Shown: positions 26,987 to 35,990 of the stretch, piece by piece
How the letters are laid out: every line of letters begins with the position of its first letter
Numbering within the stretch: the stretch's first letter is position 1
Origin: Pedobacter quisquiliarum
GTDB lineage: Bacteria; Bacteroidota; Bacteroidia; Sphingobacteriales; Sphingobacteriaceae
Assembly (NCBI RefSeq): GCF_014642175.1
Contig: NZ_BMIL01000008.1
Span: 124,001-188,000, forward strand
Reading direction: 5' to 3'
DNA: 64,000 bases
Program-made: the position numbers and the translations under genes
The notes under the pieces: model-generated
Seen by the model: the letters and a program-made list of their open reading frames with translations, nothing else
Databases searched by the model: none
Told to the model about the DNA's origin: nothing

Positions 26987-27924
26987 TTTTAAACGACTTC
27001 CTGATTCAGAATGAGACCGGCCTTTTCTGTGCTTACGGCAACTTCTACCTGGATCCAAAAATGCCTGTTGTGAATGCGGTAATTTCGCATGCACATGGCG
27101 ATCATGCCTGCAGCGGCAACCAGCATGTTTACTGCACCAAAGCGACTTCCTTGTTCATGCTGCACCGGTACAAGAAGTTCGCGGCAGGCACGTTCTACCT
27201 TAAGGCCTACCATGAGAGCTTTATGCTACACGGCGTGAAGATCACCTTTATCTCTGCCGGGCACATGGCCGGATCTGCACAGGTTTTAATGGAGTACCAG
27301 GGCGTTAAATACCTTTATACAGGCGACTACAAGCTGCAGGACGATCCAACCTGTGAAGTCATTGAGTTTGCCGAAGCCGATGTTCTGATTACGGAAACGA
27401 CCTTTGCGGATCCGAATACGCAACATCCAAAGGCAGAGGACGAGATTAAGAACCTCAATGATACCGAGATGAACATCATGCTTGGCGCCTATGCGCTTGG
27501 CAAGAGTCAGCGGATCATCAGGTTAATTAACGACCACTGCCCGGGCAAGCGCGTATTGGTACACCACAGCATAATGCCTTTTGTGAAGCTCTATGAACAG
27601 CTGGGGATGGATATGGGCAAGTACGAGATGTACGACCGTAAGGTGATGAAGAACAATCCTAAAGGCTTGGTTTATCTGGTGCCACCAATGGTCTTTAAGA
27701 GTTACATAAAAGCCATTAACGTGGTGCGGGTATTCGCCAGTGGCTGGAAGCATTTGCAATCCTCTACAGGTTTGCAGCTATGCATTTCAGATCATGTGGA
27801 TTGGAATGATATCCTGGAAACAATCCGGCAGGTGAAACCCAAAGAAGTATGGACCACGCATGGCAGTGGCTCGCAGCTGAAAGACTACTTCAAAGACACG
27901 CTACTGGTTAAAAGCCTGAATTAA
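26983..27924 (+). CDS. MBL-fold exonuclease, DNA-ligase-associated type
   Basis: The 313-residue metallo-beta-lactamase-fold protein has motif II SHAHGDHA, motif III SAGHMAGSA, motif IV YTGDYK and a beta-CASP-like C-terminal part (ITETTFADPNTQHP, LVHHSIMPF, SDHVDWND). This matches the putative exonuclease family usually encoded beside an ATP-dependent DNA ligase and a helicase. Neither partner is adjacent here; a LigD-type gene begins at 63905 and a UvrD helicase lies at 58169-60478. The start overlaps coaE by 4 bases and a DUF5522 gene follows after 1 base. The DNA-repair role is by family. Confidence 0.85.
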   Translation: MILNDFLIQNETGLFCAYGNFYLDPKMPVVNAVISHAHGDHACSGNQHVYCTKATSLFMLHRYKKFAAGTFYLKAYHESFMLHGVKITFISAGHMAGSAQVLMEYQGVKYLYTGDYKLQDDPTCEVIEFAEADVLITETTFADPNTQHPKAEDEIKNLNDTEMNIMLGAYALGKSQRIIRLINDHCPGKRVLVHHSIMPFVKLYEQLGMDMGKYEMYDRKVMKNNPKGLVYLVPPMVFKSYIKAINVVRVFASGWKHLQSSTGLQLCISDHVDWNDILETIRQVKPKEVWTTHGSGSQLKDYFKDTLLVKSLN

Positions 27925-27925
27925 G

Positions 27926-28102
27926 ATGATTGAGGGTGTAGATTTCTATTTCAACGAAGATGGGCTCATGGTCTTTACCGAAGCTTACCATCGTAAACGT
28001 GGCAGCTGCTGTAAAAACAAGTGCAAGCATTGCCCATGGGGCTACGGCAAGAAAAGAGAATCAGTGCCCGCCAGTGTAAAACCCAAGCAGGGCGACTGCT
28101 AG
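27926..28102 (+). CDS. DUF5522 small cysteine-rich protein
   Basis: An ATG at 27926, one base after the exonuclease stop, opens a 58-residue frame that ends at 28102. It reads DFYFNEDGLMVFTEAYHRKRGSCC, then CKHCPWGYGKK, the signature of the DUF5522 family (cluster of four Cys plus His, probably a metal site). Its last 42 bases overlap the end of the convergent ZIP gene. Function unknown; the tight spacing suggests co-translation with the exonuclease. Confidence 0.8.
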   Translation: MIEGVDFYFNEDGLMVFTEAYHRKRGSCCKNKCKHCPWGYGKKRESVPASVKPKQGDC

Positions 28103-28789
28103 TCCACAGATCACCGCGATCATTTTACGTCTCGTAAATTTGTGGTCTACACTGCTTTCAAACAGTATCGTGGTGGAGATGTGCAGGAAGATACCAATCA
28201 CGATGCCCATCATTTTGTTGAAGTACATCTCAATGCCGCCGATACTACCATTGCTGATGCCATAACTTAGCAGGAAGCCAAGTGGTGCCATGATGGCGAA
28301 GATACCAACATAGAGCAGGAGGTGGCCGGAGCGGTAGTGATTCTGCAGGAGGATGCTCGCGAGCGCGAATGCCGCCGGAATGTGGTGCAGTGCAATCCCG
28401 AAGATAAGTTCATTATGATGTTCCTTCGCCAGTGGCATACCTTCCAGAAAAGCATGCAAGCAAAGGCTAATCATGATACCATAAGGAAATACCCGTCCAT
28501 GGCCATGCTCATGATGATGGTGCATGTGGCCATGTTCCACGCCATGTGAAAACTGCTCCAGGAAGACCTGGATCATGAAACCAATCAGAATATAAATACC
28601 AATATCATGTGCGTCTACACCGTGATATGCATCAGGAATAAGGTGCAGAACGGTAATTGCAAACAGATAGGCTCCGCTGAAGGAGAGAATAAGCTTGAGT
28701 AGTTTCGATTTGTCACTTTTAACCAGGAATATGGCGCAGCCGCCGAGAAAGGCACAAAAAAAGAGTACTAGTATTTTCCAGAATTCCAT
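28061..28789 (-). CDS. ZIP-family metal transporter
   Basis: This 242-residue membrane protein has about eight helices. After helix III comes a His-rich loop (GVEHGHMHHHHEHGHG), and the metal-transport helices carry SLCLHAFLEGM and ALHHIPAAFAL with the paired His typical of ZIP proteins. It should import zinc or a similar divalent metal across the cytoplasmic membrane. It is the last of three co-oriented genes, following the PAP2 gene with no gap; the 3' end overlaps the DUF5522 gene on the other strand. Confidence 0.9.
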   Translation of the reverse strand: MEFWKILVLFFCAFLGGCAIFLVKSDKSKLLKLILSFSGAYLFAITVLHLIPDAYHGVDAHDIGIYILIGFMIQVFLEQFSHGVEHGHMHHHHEHGHGRVFPYGIMISLCLHAFLEGMPLAKEHHNELIFGIALHHIPAAFALASILLQNHYRSGHLLLYVGIFAIMAPLGFLLSYGISNGSIGGIEMYFNKMMGIVIGIFLHISTTILFESSVDHKFTRRKMIAVICGLAVALLGFYTGGH

Positions 28790-29353
28790 TTAGATGTAAG
28801 GTTGTAGCTTATGATAAAGGGTGCCTGTGAACATACCAATTGCAGTGCCAAGTGCTGCCCCAACGATCGTATCAATGGGATAATGTACGCCCACGTAAAC
28901 CTGCGACAGGGAAACGATAAAGGCCCAGGCAAGGCCTATTGGAAGTATAGGCTTCCAACGGCTGTAAAATACCAGGATCAGAAAGATGGCAATGGCGAAG
29001 TGGTTGGTTGCATGTGCAGACGGAAAGCTGTAGCCCGTACCGCAGTGTACCCGGTGTATGATCAAATTCGAAATCTGAAAGTCGTTGCAAGGTCGTATAC
29101 GGCCAATAAACGGCTTGATGAGCCTTGAAGCAATCAGATCACCCATGCCGAAGGTTAGCAAGAGCATCCCGATGATGTACAGGCCTCGCTTTTTAAACTC
29201 CCGTATACAGAAGATGATGATGAAAAGATAAAGTGGCGCCCAGAAGAAACGGTTCCGCATTAGCGGGAACAACCAATCAAAAAATCCATTGGACATGTCC
29301 CGGTGGATCTTTAAGAAAAGTTCAAGGTCAAACTCCTGGATGTTGGTGATCAT
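28790..29353 (-). CDS. PAP2-family phosphatase
   Basis: The 187-residue membrane protein has the three acid-phosphatase motifs in order: KPFIGRIRP, PSAHATNHF (with the catalytic His) and SLSQVYVGVHYPID. Six hydrophobic helices place the active site at the periplasmic face, and the substrate is a lipid phosphate or pyrophosphate such as undecaprenyl pyrophosphate (by family). Its start overlaps the methyltransferase gene by 4 bases, so the three genes at 28061-30081 form one operon. Confidence 0.9.
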   Translation of the reverse strand: MITNIQEFDLELFLKIHRDMSNGFFDWLFPLMRNRFFWAPLYLFIIIFCIREFKKRGLYIIGMLLLTFGMGDLIASRLIKPFIGRIRPCNDFQISNLIIHRVHCGTGYSFPSAHATNHFAIAIFLILVFYSRWKPILPIGLAWAFIVSLSQVYVGVHYPIDTIVGAALGTAIGMFTGTLYHKLQPYI

Positions 29354-30081
29354 GCTTTCCTACAAACTAAAATTAACCGGTCTGACTTGTTTTCGTCGAA
29401 AGCTTCCAAACCGTAGCTGCCAAAGTGCTGCTCTAAAACCAACCCACTGGCTTCGAACATTCTTTCAAAATCTGCAAGCTGGAAAGCTTGAACACGCTCT
29501 TCAAACGCGAAGGTCTTACTTCGATGTTCAAAATTGATGTGTTTGATGATCTTGCCCTCAGCAATGAATTTGCTGATGTGAAATTCAATGCCCTCCATGG
29601 TTTTGATCTCCTGTTTGGCCAGGTTCTTCTGTATTTTGGTGCTGTTAAAGTAGTCAATCACGAGTTTACCTTCGGGTTTAAGACCCTTGCGGAAGGATTT
29701 AAGTGCATTCACATGTTCTTTTTCCGTCTCGAAATACCCGAAGCTGGTGAAAAGATTGAAGGAAAAGTCGAAGTAGTTGATGAACGACAGCTTGCGCATG
29801 TCGTGCACGAAGAAGTGCAGGTGGCGTTGTTCAAACTGCCGCGCATACTTTATGCTTTGTTCAGAAAGATCGATGCCAGTAACGTCGTAGCCTTTTTTAT
29901 TCAGGTAAACGGAGTGTCTGCCTCTGCCGCAGGCGATATCCAGAATGCGGGCATTAGGGGCGGGTTTTAGGTATTCTGAGAGGTTGTCAATCAGAAATTC
30001 GGCTTCCTCATCATTACGCTGACTGTAAAGTATGTGGTAATATGGTGAATTGAACCAATATTGAAACCATTTACGCTGCAT
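29350..30081 (-). CDS. Class I SAM-dependent methyltransferase
   Basis: The 243-residue protein has motif I ILDIACGRGRHSVYL, followed by VTGIDLSEQSIKYA and the late motif KPEGKLVIDYFNS, the order of Rossmann-fold methyltransferases. There is no signal peptide or membrane segment. The substrate is unknown. It is the first gene of an operon with the PAP2 phosphatase and the ZIP transporter. It is divergent from glmM. Confidence 0.85.
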   Translation of the reverse strand: MQRKWFQYWFNSPYYHILYSQRNDEEAEFLIDNLSEYLKPAPNARILDIACGRGRHSVYLNKKGYDVTGIDLSEQSIKYARQFEQRHLHFFVHDMRKLSFINYFDFSFNLFTSFGYFETEKEHVNALKSFRKGLKPEGKLVIDYFNSTKIQKNLAKQEIKTMEGIEFHISKFIAEGKIIKHINFEHRSKTFAFEERVQAFQLADFERMFEASGLVLEQHFGSYGLEAFDENKSDRLILVCRKA

Positions 30082-30157
30082 AGAGCTCTATATTATAAAT
30101 ATTGTAAAAAGCACAAATATAGTATTTCTGTAATCAACGTTAGATTATTAAAAACCG

Positions 30158-30190
30158 TTTGTGCTTATTTAAGTACCCTACCTATATTTT
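30158..30190 (+). promoter_or_regulatory. Bacteroidota-type promoter of glmM
   Basis: A -33 TTTG (30158-30161) is followed after 21 bases by TATATTTT (30183-30190), which fits TAnnTTTG except for the last base. It sits just upstream of the glmM TTG codon and overlaps the ATG at 30159, which is one reason to reject that ATG as the start. Confidence 0.6.
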
Positions 30191-30221
30191 TCTTAATTTC
30201 GCGCAAGCTAATCTAAAAAAA

Positions 30222-31610
30222 TTGACCTTAATAAAATCAATCTCAGGAATACGTGGTACCATCGGTGGAAAAGCAGGTCAGGGCCTGACGCCAATGGATG
30301 TTGTAAAATTTACCGCTGCTTATGGCAGCTGGGTAATTAAAACCACACAGATCAAAAAAGTAGTTATCGGAAGAGATGCACGCATTTCAGGCGAAATGGT
30401 TAATAACCTTGTTGCCGGAACATTGCAGGGTCTCGGCATTGAAGTTATAAACCTTGGTCTGTCTACAACGCCAACAGTCGAGCTGGCCGTGCCGCTTGAA
30501 CAGGCTGGCGGTGGTATCATCATTACCGCAAGTCACAACCCTAAACAGTGGAATGCGCTGAAGCTGCTTAACCATAAAGGTGAGTTTATCAGCGATGCGG
30601 AAGGACAGTACGTGCTTGAACTGGCGGAAAGTGGCGATGTGGAGTATGCAACGGTTTCTGAGCTGGGAAAAGTAATTCAAGACGACAGTTACCTCCAAAA
30701 CCATGTTGACCATGTACTTGCCTTGAGACTGGTAGATGTAGAGGCGATTAAGGCCGCTAATTTTAAGGTTGCTATAGACTGCGTGAATTCTACCGGCGGC
30801 ATCTTTGTGCCAGCGTTGCTTAAAGCACTGGGTGTTCAGACGGTTTATCCATTATACTGCACGCCAAACGGCGAGTTCCCGCACAACCCGGAGCCATTGC
30901 CAGAGAACCTGACGGAGATTTCGAAGCTAGTGCAGGAAAAAAACGCAGATCTGGGCATCGTGGTTGATCCTGATGTAGACAGACTTTGTTTTGTTTGCGA
31001 GGATGGCACCATGTTCGGTGAAGAATATACCTTAGTAGCCGTTGCCGATTATGTACTGCAGCATACGCCGGGTAATACGGTATCAAACCTCTCTTCTACA
31101 CGTGCACTGCGCGATGTTACGGAGAAAGCTGGTAATGAATACCATGCGGCTGCCGTGGGCGAAGTAAACGTAGTGACGAAAATGAAAGCGTGTAACGCGA
31201 TCATCGGTGGTGAAGGAAATGGCGGCGTTATCTACCCTGAATCGCACTATGGTCGTGATGCATTGGTGGGTATAGGACTATTCCTAACGCACCTGGCGAA
31301 GTCTGGTAAGTCGATCTCAAGATTGCGCAGCAGCTATCCAAGCTACCACATCTCTAAGAATAAAATCACCCTGACTGCAGACATGGATATCGATGCGCTG
31401 CTCCTTAAAGTACAGGAGAAATATAAAGCACAACCACATTCTACCATTGATGGCTTGAAAATCGAGTTTGACAATGAGTGGGTTCACCTAAGACGTTCTA
31501 ATACAGAGCCGATCATCAGGATCTACAGTGAAGCGCAGAATGAGACCGTTGCAGAGAATCTTGCAAGCAAAATCATCTCCGACATAAAAGAAATATTAAA
31601 ACTTAACTAA
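30222..31610 (+). CDS. glmM: Phosphoglucosamine mutase
   Basis: From the TTG at 30222 the enzyme has 462 residues (MTLIKSISGIRGT); the frame opens at 30159, but that ATG lies in the promoter and the extra residues are hydrophobic noise. The phosphoserine loop TASHNPKQW gives Ser104, the metal loop is DPDVDRLCFV, and the sugar-binding loop GGEGNGGV and phosphate loop RRSNTEPIIRIY are intact. GlmM converts glucosamine-6-phosphate to the 1-phosphate for cell-wall precursors; some Bacteroidota paralogues act on mannose. The cysteine desulfurase gene starts 2 bases after the stop. Confidence 0.88.
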   Translation: MTLIKSISGIRGTIGGKAGQGLTPMDVVKFTAAYGSWVIKTTQIKKVVIGRDARISGEMVNNLVAGTLQGLGIEVINLGLSTTPTVELAVPLEQAGGGIIITASHNPKQWNALKLLNHKGEFISDAEGQYVLELAESGDVEYATVSELGKVIQDDSYLQNHVDHVLALRLVDVEAIKAANFKVAIDCVNSTGGIFVPALLKALGVQTVYPLYCTPNGEFPHNPEPLPENLTEISKLVQEKNADLGIVVDPDVDRLCFVCEDGTMFGEEYTLVAVADYVLQHTPGNTVSNLSSTRALRDVTEKAGNEYHAAAVGEVNVVTKMKACNAIIGGEGNGGVIYPESHYGRDALVGIGLFLTHLAKSGKSISRLRSSYPSYHISKNKITLTADMDIDALLLKVQEKYKAQPHSTIDGLKIEFDNEWVHLRRSNTEPIIRIYSEAQNETVAENLASKIISDIKEILKLN

Positions 31611-31612
31611 CC

Positions 31613-32761
31613 ATGGAAAGAATCTATTTGGACAATGCTGCAACAACACCTCTGGACAAAGCAGTCATTGCTGAAATGGTCAAAGTGATGGAGGACTACT
31701 ACGGTAATCCTTCTTCAATACATGCGCAAGGCAGGGAAGTACGTACACTTATAGAAAAAGCGCGCAAATCTGTTGCGCATCTGCTTAATGCCGTACCTGC
31801 TGAAATCTTTTTTACCTCTGGCGGAACAGAAGCTGATAACACTGCGATCGTTTGCGGTGTGAGCACTTTCAACCTGAAACATGTAATTACCTCCAAAATT
31901 GAGCATCATGCCGTAGAGCATACCCTTGATAACCTACTTAAAAAGGGTGTTATCGATCAGGTGAGTTATGTGGATATTGACGAGAAAGGCAATATTGACT
32001 ATGACCACCTGGAGCGCTTGTTACAGCAACATCCAAGATCAATGGTAAGTTTAATGCATGCCAATAATGAACTTGGTACGCTAACCGATATTGAACGCGT
32101 AGGGGAACTTTGTGAGCAGTATGATGCCATTTATCATTGTGATACGGTGCAGACCATGGGCCACTATGTGCATGATGTACGTAAGCTGAAAGTTCACTTC
32201 CTTGCTTGTGCAGCCCACAAATTGCACGGTCCAAAAGGCGTAGGCTTTCTATATGTAAACCACAACATCAAGATCAGTCCGCTGATCTTCGGTGGTGCGC
32301 AGGAACGAAACATGCGCGGTGGTACAGAAAACGTATACGGCATCGTTGGTCTGGCAAAAGCATTCGAAATTGCGCATGACCACATGGAAGATCACCGCTT
32401 GCACATACAAAACTTAAAAAGCTACTTGATTAACCGCCTGCAGGCTGAAATTCCTGGCGTGTTATTCAACGGAGAGATTGACCCTTCCAAAAGCCTATAC
32501 ACGGTGTTAAACGTTTCCTTCCCAGAGATGGATATGGGTGATATGCTGCTGTTTAATTTGGACATCAATGGTATTTCTGCATCCGGCGGAAGTGCATGTT
32601 CTTCAGGATCAAACATTGGTTCACATGTGTTGAATGAAATCAATGCAAATGCAACACGTCCATCGGTACGTTTTTCATTCAGCAAGCACAATACCCGCGA
32701 AGAGCTGGATTACGTAGTAGACAAGCTTAAACATATTGTAGAGCAAAACATTAACGTATAA
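31613..32761 (+). CDS. Cysteine desulfurase, IscS/NifS type
   Basis: This 382-residue PLP enzyme takes sulfur from cysteine for Fe-S clusters and thiolated tRNA. It starts with YLDNAATTPL, has SSIHAQGR, the PLP Lys in CAAHKLHGPKG and the catalytic Cys in SGGSACSSGS, with the short loop typical of the IscS group. It is in tandem with glmM and ends about 80 bases before a strong terminator. No iscU or other Fe-S gene is adjacent. Confidence 0.9.
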   Translation: MERIYLDNAATTPLDKAVIAEMVKVMEDYYGNPSSIHAQGREVRTLIEKARKSVAHLLNAVPAEIFFTSGGTEADNTAIVCGVSTFNLKHVITSKIEHHAVEHTLDNLLKKGVIDQVSYVDIDEKGNIDYDHLERLLQQHPRSMVSLMHANNELGTLTDIERVGELCEQYDAIYHCDTVQTMGHYVHDVRKLKVHFLACAAHKLHGPKGVGFLYVNHNIKISPLIFGGAQERNMRGGTENVYGIVGLAKAFEIAHDHMEDHRLHIQNLKSYLINRLQAEIPGVLFNGEIDPSKSLYTVLNVSFPEMDMGDMLLFNLDINGISASGGSACSSGSNIGSHVLNEINANATRPSVRFSFSKHNTREELDYVVDKLKHIVEQNINV

Positions 32762-32843
32762 TACTGGCCTTGTAAAGGTTGAATCCAAACCATTGCGTCA
32801 ACCAGATCAGGCTTTTTTGAAGTTTAAATCTGACATTATTATT

Positions 32844-32876
32844 AAAGGGACCTTGAAGCTGATTCAAGGTCCCTTT
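32844..32876 (+). terminator. Rho-independent terminator after the cysteine desulfurase
   Basis: AAAGGGACCTTGAA and TTCAAGGTCCCTTT form a 14-bp perfect stem around a 5-base loop. It lies 82 bases after the cysteine desulfurase stop and would close the glmM operon. Confidence 0.85.
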
Positions 32877-32945
32877 CTATTTCAGGAAACAAAAAGCATG
32901 ACCTGCTGTTATTTATGGACATTTGTTTACTAAAACATTAAAGCT

Positions 32946-33269
32946 ATGATAGTTCCAGAAAACAATAACCTGAATCAGGATGATTTGAACCAACACAATC
33001 CTAACGACCTTAGTCAGACGCAGCTGAACCAAAATGATCTGAATCATGAAGATTCAGAAGATACTGAGGGCAAGGAAGATCGGGAGAATAGAAAAACCAT
33101 CTACAAGGAAACTCCTGATCCGATCAACGAAGATAAAAAGGATAACGGTGATTCGTCATCTGTTATCGAGACTGGCCGTACCAGCCTTGTAAACCGTCCA
33201 CAAAGAGACAATACACCGCTAGGCTCAGGCCATGAGCCCGGTACTATGCCCGGCGGAAATAACTTTTAA
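32946..33269 (+). CDS. Hydrophilic Asn/Asp-rich hypothetical protein, 107 aa
   Basis: The 107 residues have no hydrophobic segment and no family I know. The first 40 are a degenerate repeat of N-Q-x-D-L-N type (NLNQDDLNQHNPNDLSQTQL), then an acidic stretch, then Pro/Gly-rich ends, so it is probably disordered. A terminator follows directly. It may be a stress-related hydrophilin-like protein, but nothing shows this. Confidence 0.55.
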   Translation: MIVPENNNLNQDDLNQHNPNDLSQTQLNQNDLNHEDSEDTEGKEDRENRKTIYKETPDPINEDKKDNGDSSSVIETGRTSLVNRPQRDNTPLGSGHEPGTMPGGNNF

Positions 33270-33300
33270 GCATACCCCTAAGGGTACATCTTAAACAAGA

Positions 33301-33335
33301 AAAAGCCACATCCATAAGGGGTGTGGCTTTTTTTA
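33301..33335 (+). terminator. Bidirectional terminator between the 107-aa gene and accD
   Basis: AAAAGCCACA pairs with TGTGGCTTTT around an 11-base loop and is followed by a T tract on the plus strand and, read from the other side, by a T-rich tail as well. It separates two convergent genes, the 107-aa gene and accD. Confidence 0.85.
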
Positions 33336-33353
33336 TCTCTGTATAGCGTACAA

Positions 33354-34199
33354 TTAGTTCTTCAGCATTCTGATAAACTTCGCCACTTTGGCTTTCATGC
33401 CTCGGCGGTCTACGATGAAGTCAAGGAAACCGTGTTCCAGTACGAACTCTGCAGTCTGGAAGCCCTTAGGCAAATCTTTCTTAATTGTCTCTTTAATTAC
33501 CCGCGGACCCGCGAAACCAATCAATGCACCCGGCTCAGCGATGTTAATATCGCCCAGCATGGCATAAGAAGCGGTTACACCACCAGTAGTTGGATCTGTA
33601 AGCAAAGAAATGTATGGTATTTTAGCCTGACTTAACAAAGCTAGTTTAGCGGATGTCTTCGCCATTTGCATCAGTGAGAATGCCGCTTCCATCATGCGTG
33701 CACCACCAGATTTGGAGATCATCATGAATGGAATGTTGTGTTTTATGCTGTAATCAATAGACCTTGCGATCTTTTCACCAACTACAGAGCCCATGGAACC
33801 ACCAATGAACGTGAAGTCCATACAGGCAACTACAAGATCTTCGCCCTCAATCTTACCATGCGCAGCGCGGATGGCGTCATTCAAACCAGTTTTAGCAATG
33901 CTATCCACCAGACGTTCGGTGTAAGGTTTAGAATCGTTAAAGTTTAAGGGATCTCCTGATGTCAGGTTAGGGAAGAGTTCGGTAAACTGGTTATCGTCAA
34001 ATAGAACCTGGAAATATTCTTTAGAACCAACTCTTATATGGAAGTCACAATAGTGACATACGTATTTGTTTTCGGTCAGGTCAGCACTGTGTAAAGCCTT
34101 CTTGCAATTCGGACATTTGTTCCACAAACCATCCGGCGCTTCTTTCTTTTCTTCGGTTAGTGTACTGATACCTTTCTTTTCTCTTTTAAACCAAGCCAT
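33354..34199 (-). CDS. accD: Acetyl-CoA carboxylase carboxyltransferase subunit beta
   Basis: This 281-residue subunit transfers the carboxyl group to acetyl-CoA in fatty-acid synthesis. The N-terminal zinc ribbon has Cys29, Cys32, Cys48 and Cys51 (CPNC and CHYC), followed by the crotonase-like domain with [19 protein letters not shown] and [16 protein letters not shown]. Normal length, no signal peptide. The partner accA is not in the window. The gene is divergent from fbaA. Confidence 0.94.
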   Translation of the reverse strand: MAWFKREKKGISTLTEEKKEAPDGLWNKCPNCKKALHSADLTENKYVCHYCDFHIRVGSKEYFQVLFDDNQFTELFPNLTSGDPLNFNDSKPYTERLVDSIAKTGLNDAIRAAHGKIEGEDLVVACMDFTFIGGSMGSVVGEKIARSIDYSIKHNIPFMMISKSGGARMMEAAFSLMQMAKTSAKLALLSQAKIPYISLLTDPTTGGVTASYAMLGDINIAEPGALIGFAGPRVIKETIKKDLPKGFQTAEFVLEHGFLDFIVDRRGMKAKVAKFIRMLKN

Positions 34200-34297
34200 G
34201 TTTTTTGTTCAAAAATGCGTGTACAAAGAAACAAAAAAAAATTAGAACAGATAACCTTAGTTTCTGGGTAAACTTTGCGGTAAATAAAGGCGCTTTC

Positions 34298-34329
34298 TTT
34301 GGCGTACAATCATATTTTTTATAACTTCG
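34298..34329 (+). promoter_or_regulatory. Bacteroidota-type promoter of fbaA
   Basis: A -33 TTTG (34298-34301) and 20 bases later TAACTTCG (34322-34329), one mismatch from TAnnTTTG. The ATG of fbaA follows 20 bases after the -7 box. An earlier in-frame ATG at 34299 lies inside the -33 element, so it is not the start. Confidence 0.6.
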
Positions 34330-34349
34330 GCTGTACAAATACTAAAAAT

Positions 34350-35429
34350 ATGAGTTTAAAAGGCTACAAAGGTGTAATTTATGGAGATGCTGTTCAAGAA
34401 TTGTTTGAGCAGGCTAAAAAGCACCAGTTTGCATTACCTGCAGTTAACGTAACAGGAACCAATACGATTAACGCTGTGATGGAGACTGCTAAGGCAGTTA
34501 ATTCACCCGTGATGATCCAGTTGTCAAACGGGGGCGCGCAGTTTTATGCAGGTAAAACATTAAATAACGACAACCTGAAAGCATGTGTATTGGGTGCAGT
34601 TTCTGCAGCTAAGCATGTTCATTTGTTAGCTGAGCACTATGGTGTAGCGGTAGTTTTACATACCGACCATGCTGCGAAAAAGTTATTACCATGGATCGAC
34701 GGGTTACTAGATCATGGTGAGCAGTTCTTTGCTGAAACCGGAAAACCATTATTCTCTTCACACATGTTAGACCTTTCTGAAGAGTCTATCGAAGAAAACA
34801 TGGAAATCAGCGCAAAGTATCTTGAGCGTATGTCTAAAATGGGCATGACCATCGAGATTGAACTAGGTGTAACCGGTGGTGAAGAAGATGGCGTGGATAA
34901 CAGCGACGTAGACAGTTCAAAATTATATACGCAACCATCTGAAGTGGCTTACGCTTACGAACAACTAAGTAAGGTGTCTGACAAGTTCACCGTTGCTGCT
35001 GCTTTCGGTAACGTACACGGCGTGTACAAACCAGGTAACGTAAAATTACAACCCGTTATCTTACACAACTCACAGGAGTACGTTAAAGAACAATTTAACT
35101 TAACTGCTGAGAAACCAATCAACTTCGTATTCCACGGTGGTTCTGGTTCTTCACAGGAAGAAATTCGTGAAGCCATCTCTTACGGTGCCATCAAGATGAA
35201 CATCGATACAGATATGCAATGGGCATTCTGGGAAGGTATCCTTGATTACTACAAAGCGAATGAAGGTTACCTTCAGGGACAGATTGGTAACGCAGAAGGC
35301 GATGATAAACCAAACAAAAAATACTACGATCCACGCGTGTGGTTGCGTAAAGGCGAAGAAGCTTTCGTTAAACGCTTAACCCAGGCTTTCGAAGATTTAA
35401 ACTGCAGAAACGCAAACGACAAACTGTAA
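34350..35429 (+). CDS. fbaA: Class II fructose-bisphosphate aldolase
   Basis: From the ATG at 34350 (MSLKGYKGVIYGDA) the enzyme has 359 residues, the class IIA length. The catalytic and zinc-binding motif is LHTDHAAKKLLPW with Asp106 and His107; further metal and substrate motifs are GVTGGEEDG, GNVHGVYKPGNV and VFHGGSGSS. It cleaves fructose-1,6-bisphosphate in glycolysis or makes it in gluconeogenesis. It has its own promoter and terminator and stands alone. Confidence 0.95.
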   Translation: MSLKGYKGVIYGDAVQELFEQAKKHQFALPAVNVTGTNTINAVMETAKAVNSPVMIQLSNGGAQFYAGKTLNNDNLKACVLGAVSAAKHVHLLAEHYGVAVVLHTDHAAKKLLPWIDGLLDHGEQFFAETGKPLFSSHMLDLSEESIEENMEISAKYLERMSKMGMTIEIELGVTGGEEDGVDNSDVDSSKLYTQPSEVAYAYEQLSKVSDKFTVAAAFGNVHGVYKPGNVKLQPVILHNSQEYVKEQFNLTAEKPINFVFHGGSGSSQEEIREAISYGAIKMNIDTDMQWAFWEGILDYYKANEGYLQGQIGNAEGDDKPNKKYYDPRVWLRKGEEAFVKRLTQAFEDLNCRNANDKL

Positions 35430-35444
35430 GCATATCCAGCATAG

Positions 35445-35479
35445 AAAAGGTCATAAGCAAACGCTTATGGCCTTTTTTT
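35445..35479 (+). terminator. Rho-independent terminator after fbaA
   Basis: AAAAGG-t-CATAAGC pairs with GCTTATG-g-CCTTTT around a short AAAC loop, with one mismatch, and runs into a T tract. It starts 16 bases after the aldolase stop. Confidence 0.85.
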
Positions 35480-35550
35480 GTTAAGTACAACCAGATATAT
35501 AGCTATATTCAACCGTTGCGCAACACGCGTCACCCATTTAAAAAAGAAAC

Positions 35551-35976
35551 ATGAATAACATAGAAGTTAACAAAGTAACTACGGAAGATGTACTGGAAAA
35601 GGTCTTCAACATCCGAAGGATCGTTTTCGTAGATGAACAAAATTGTCCACCAGAACTGGAATGGGAGAATGAAGATGTTTCTACACACTTCCTGGCAACC
35701 ATAGATGGCGAGCCTGTAGGTGCCTGCAGATGGCGTAAAACCGACGCCGGGTACAAGTTAGAACGCTTCGCAGTGTTACAGGCGTACAGGGGCCGTAAAG
35801 TAGGCCAGGCGCTGGTTACTGCTGCACTTGCCGACCTTCCCGGGGATGCCGAATACATTTACCTGAATGCGCAACTAGATGCCATGGGTCTATATGCTAA
35901 GTTCGGCTTTGTGGCCGAAGGCCCGCAGTTCGAAGAAGCCGGTATCCAACACTTCAAAATGGTAAAGAAGCACTAA
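35551..35976 (+). CDS. GNAT-family N-acetyltransferase
   Basis: The 141-residue protein has the GNAT acetyl-CoA site in RFAVLQAYRGRKVGQALV, preceded by RRIVFVDEQNCPPELEWENED and followed by LNAQLDAMGLYAKFGF, the pattern of the ElaA-like group. The acyl acceptor is unknown. It is monocistronic, between the fbaA terminator and the convergent HMG-CoA-lyase gene. Confidence 0.88.
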   Translation: MNNIEVNKVTTEDVLEKVFNIRRIVFVDEQNCPPELEWENEDVSTHFLATIDGEPVGACRWRKTDAGYKLERFAVLQAYRGRKVGQALVTAALADLPGDAEYIYLNAQLDAMGLYAKFGFVAEGPQFEEAGIQHFKMVKKH

Positions 35977-35990
35977 GGTGCTTCAAACCA

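Noticed and set aside
30159..30221. ATG at 30159 as the start of glmM
   Set aside because: It lies in the promoter, and the residues before the TTG at 30222 do not fit the family.
33273..33286. Small palindrome TACCC-CTAA-GGGTA after the 107-aa gene
   Set aside because: Only 5-base arms with no T tract, and a better terminator follows at 33301.
34299..34349. ATG at 34299 as the start of fbaA
   Set aside because: It lies within the -33 element, and the added residues are not conserved.
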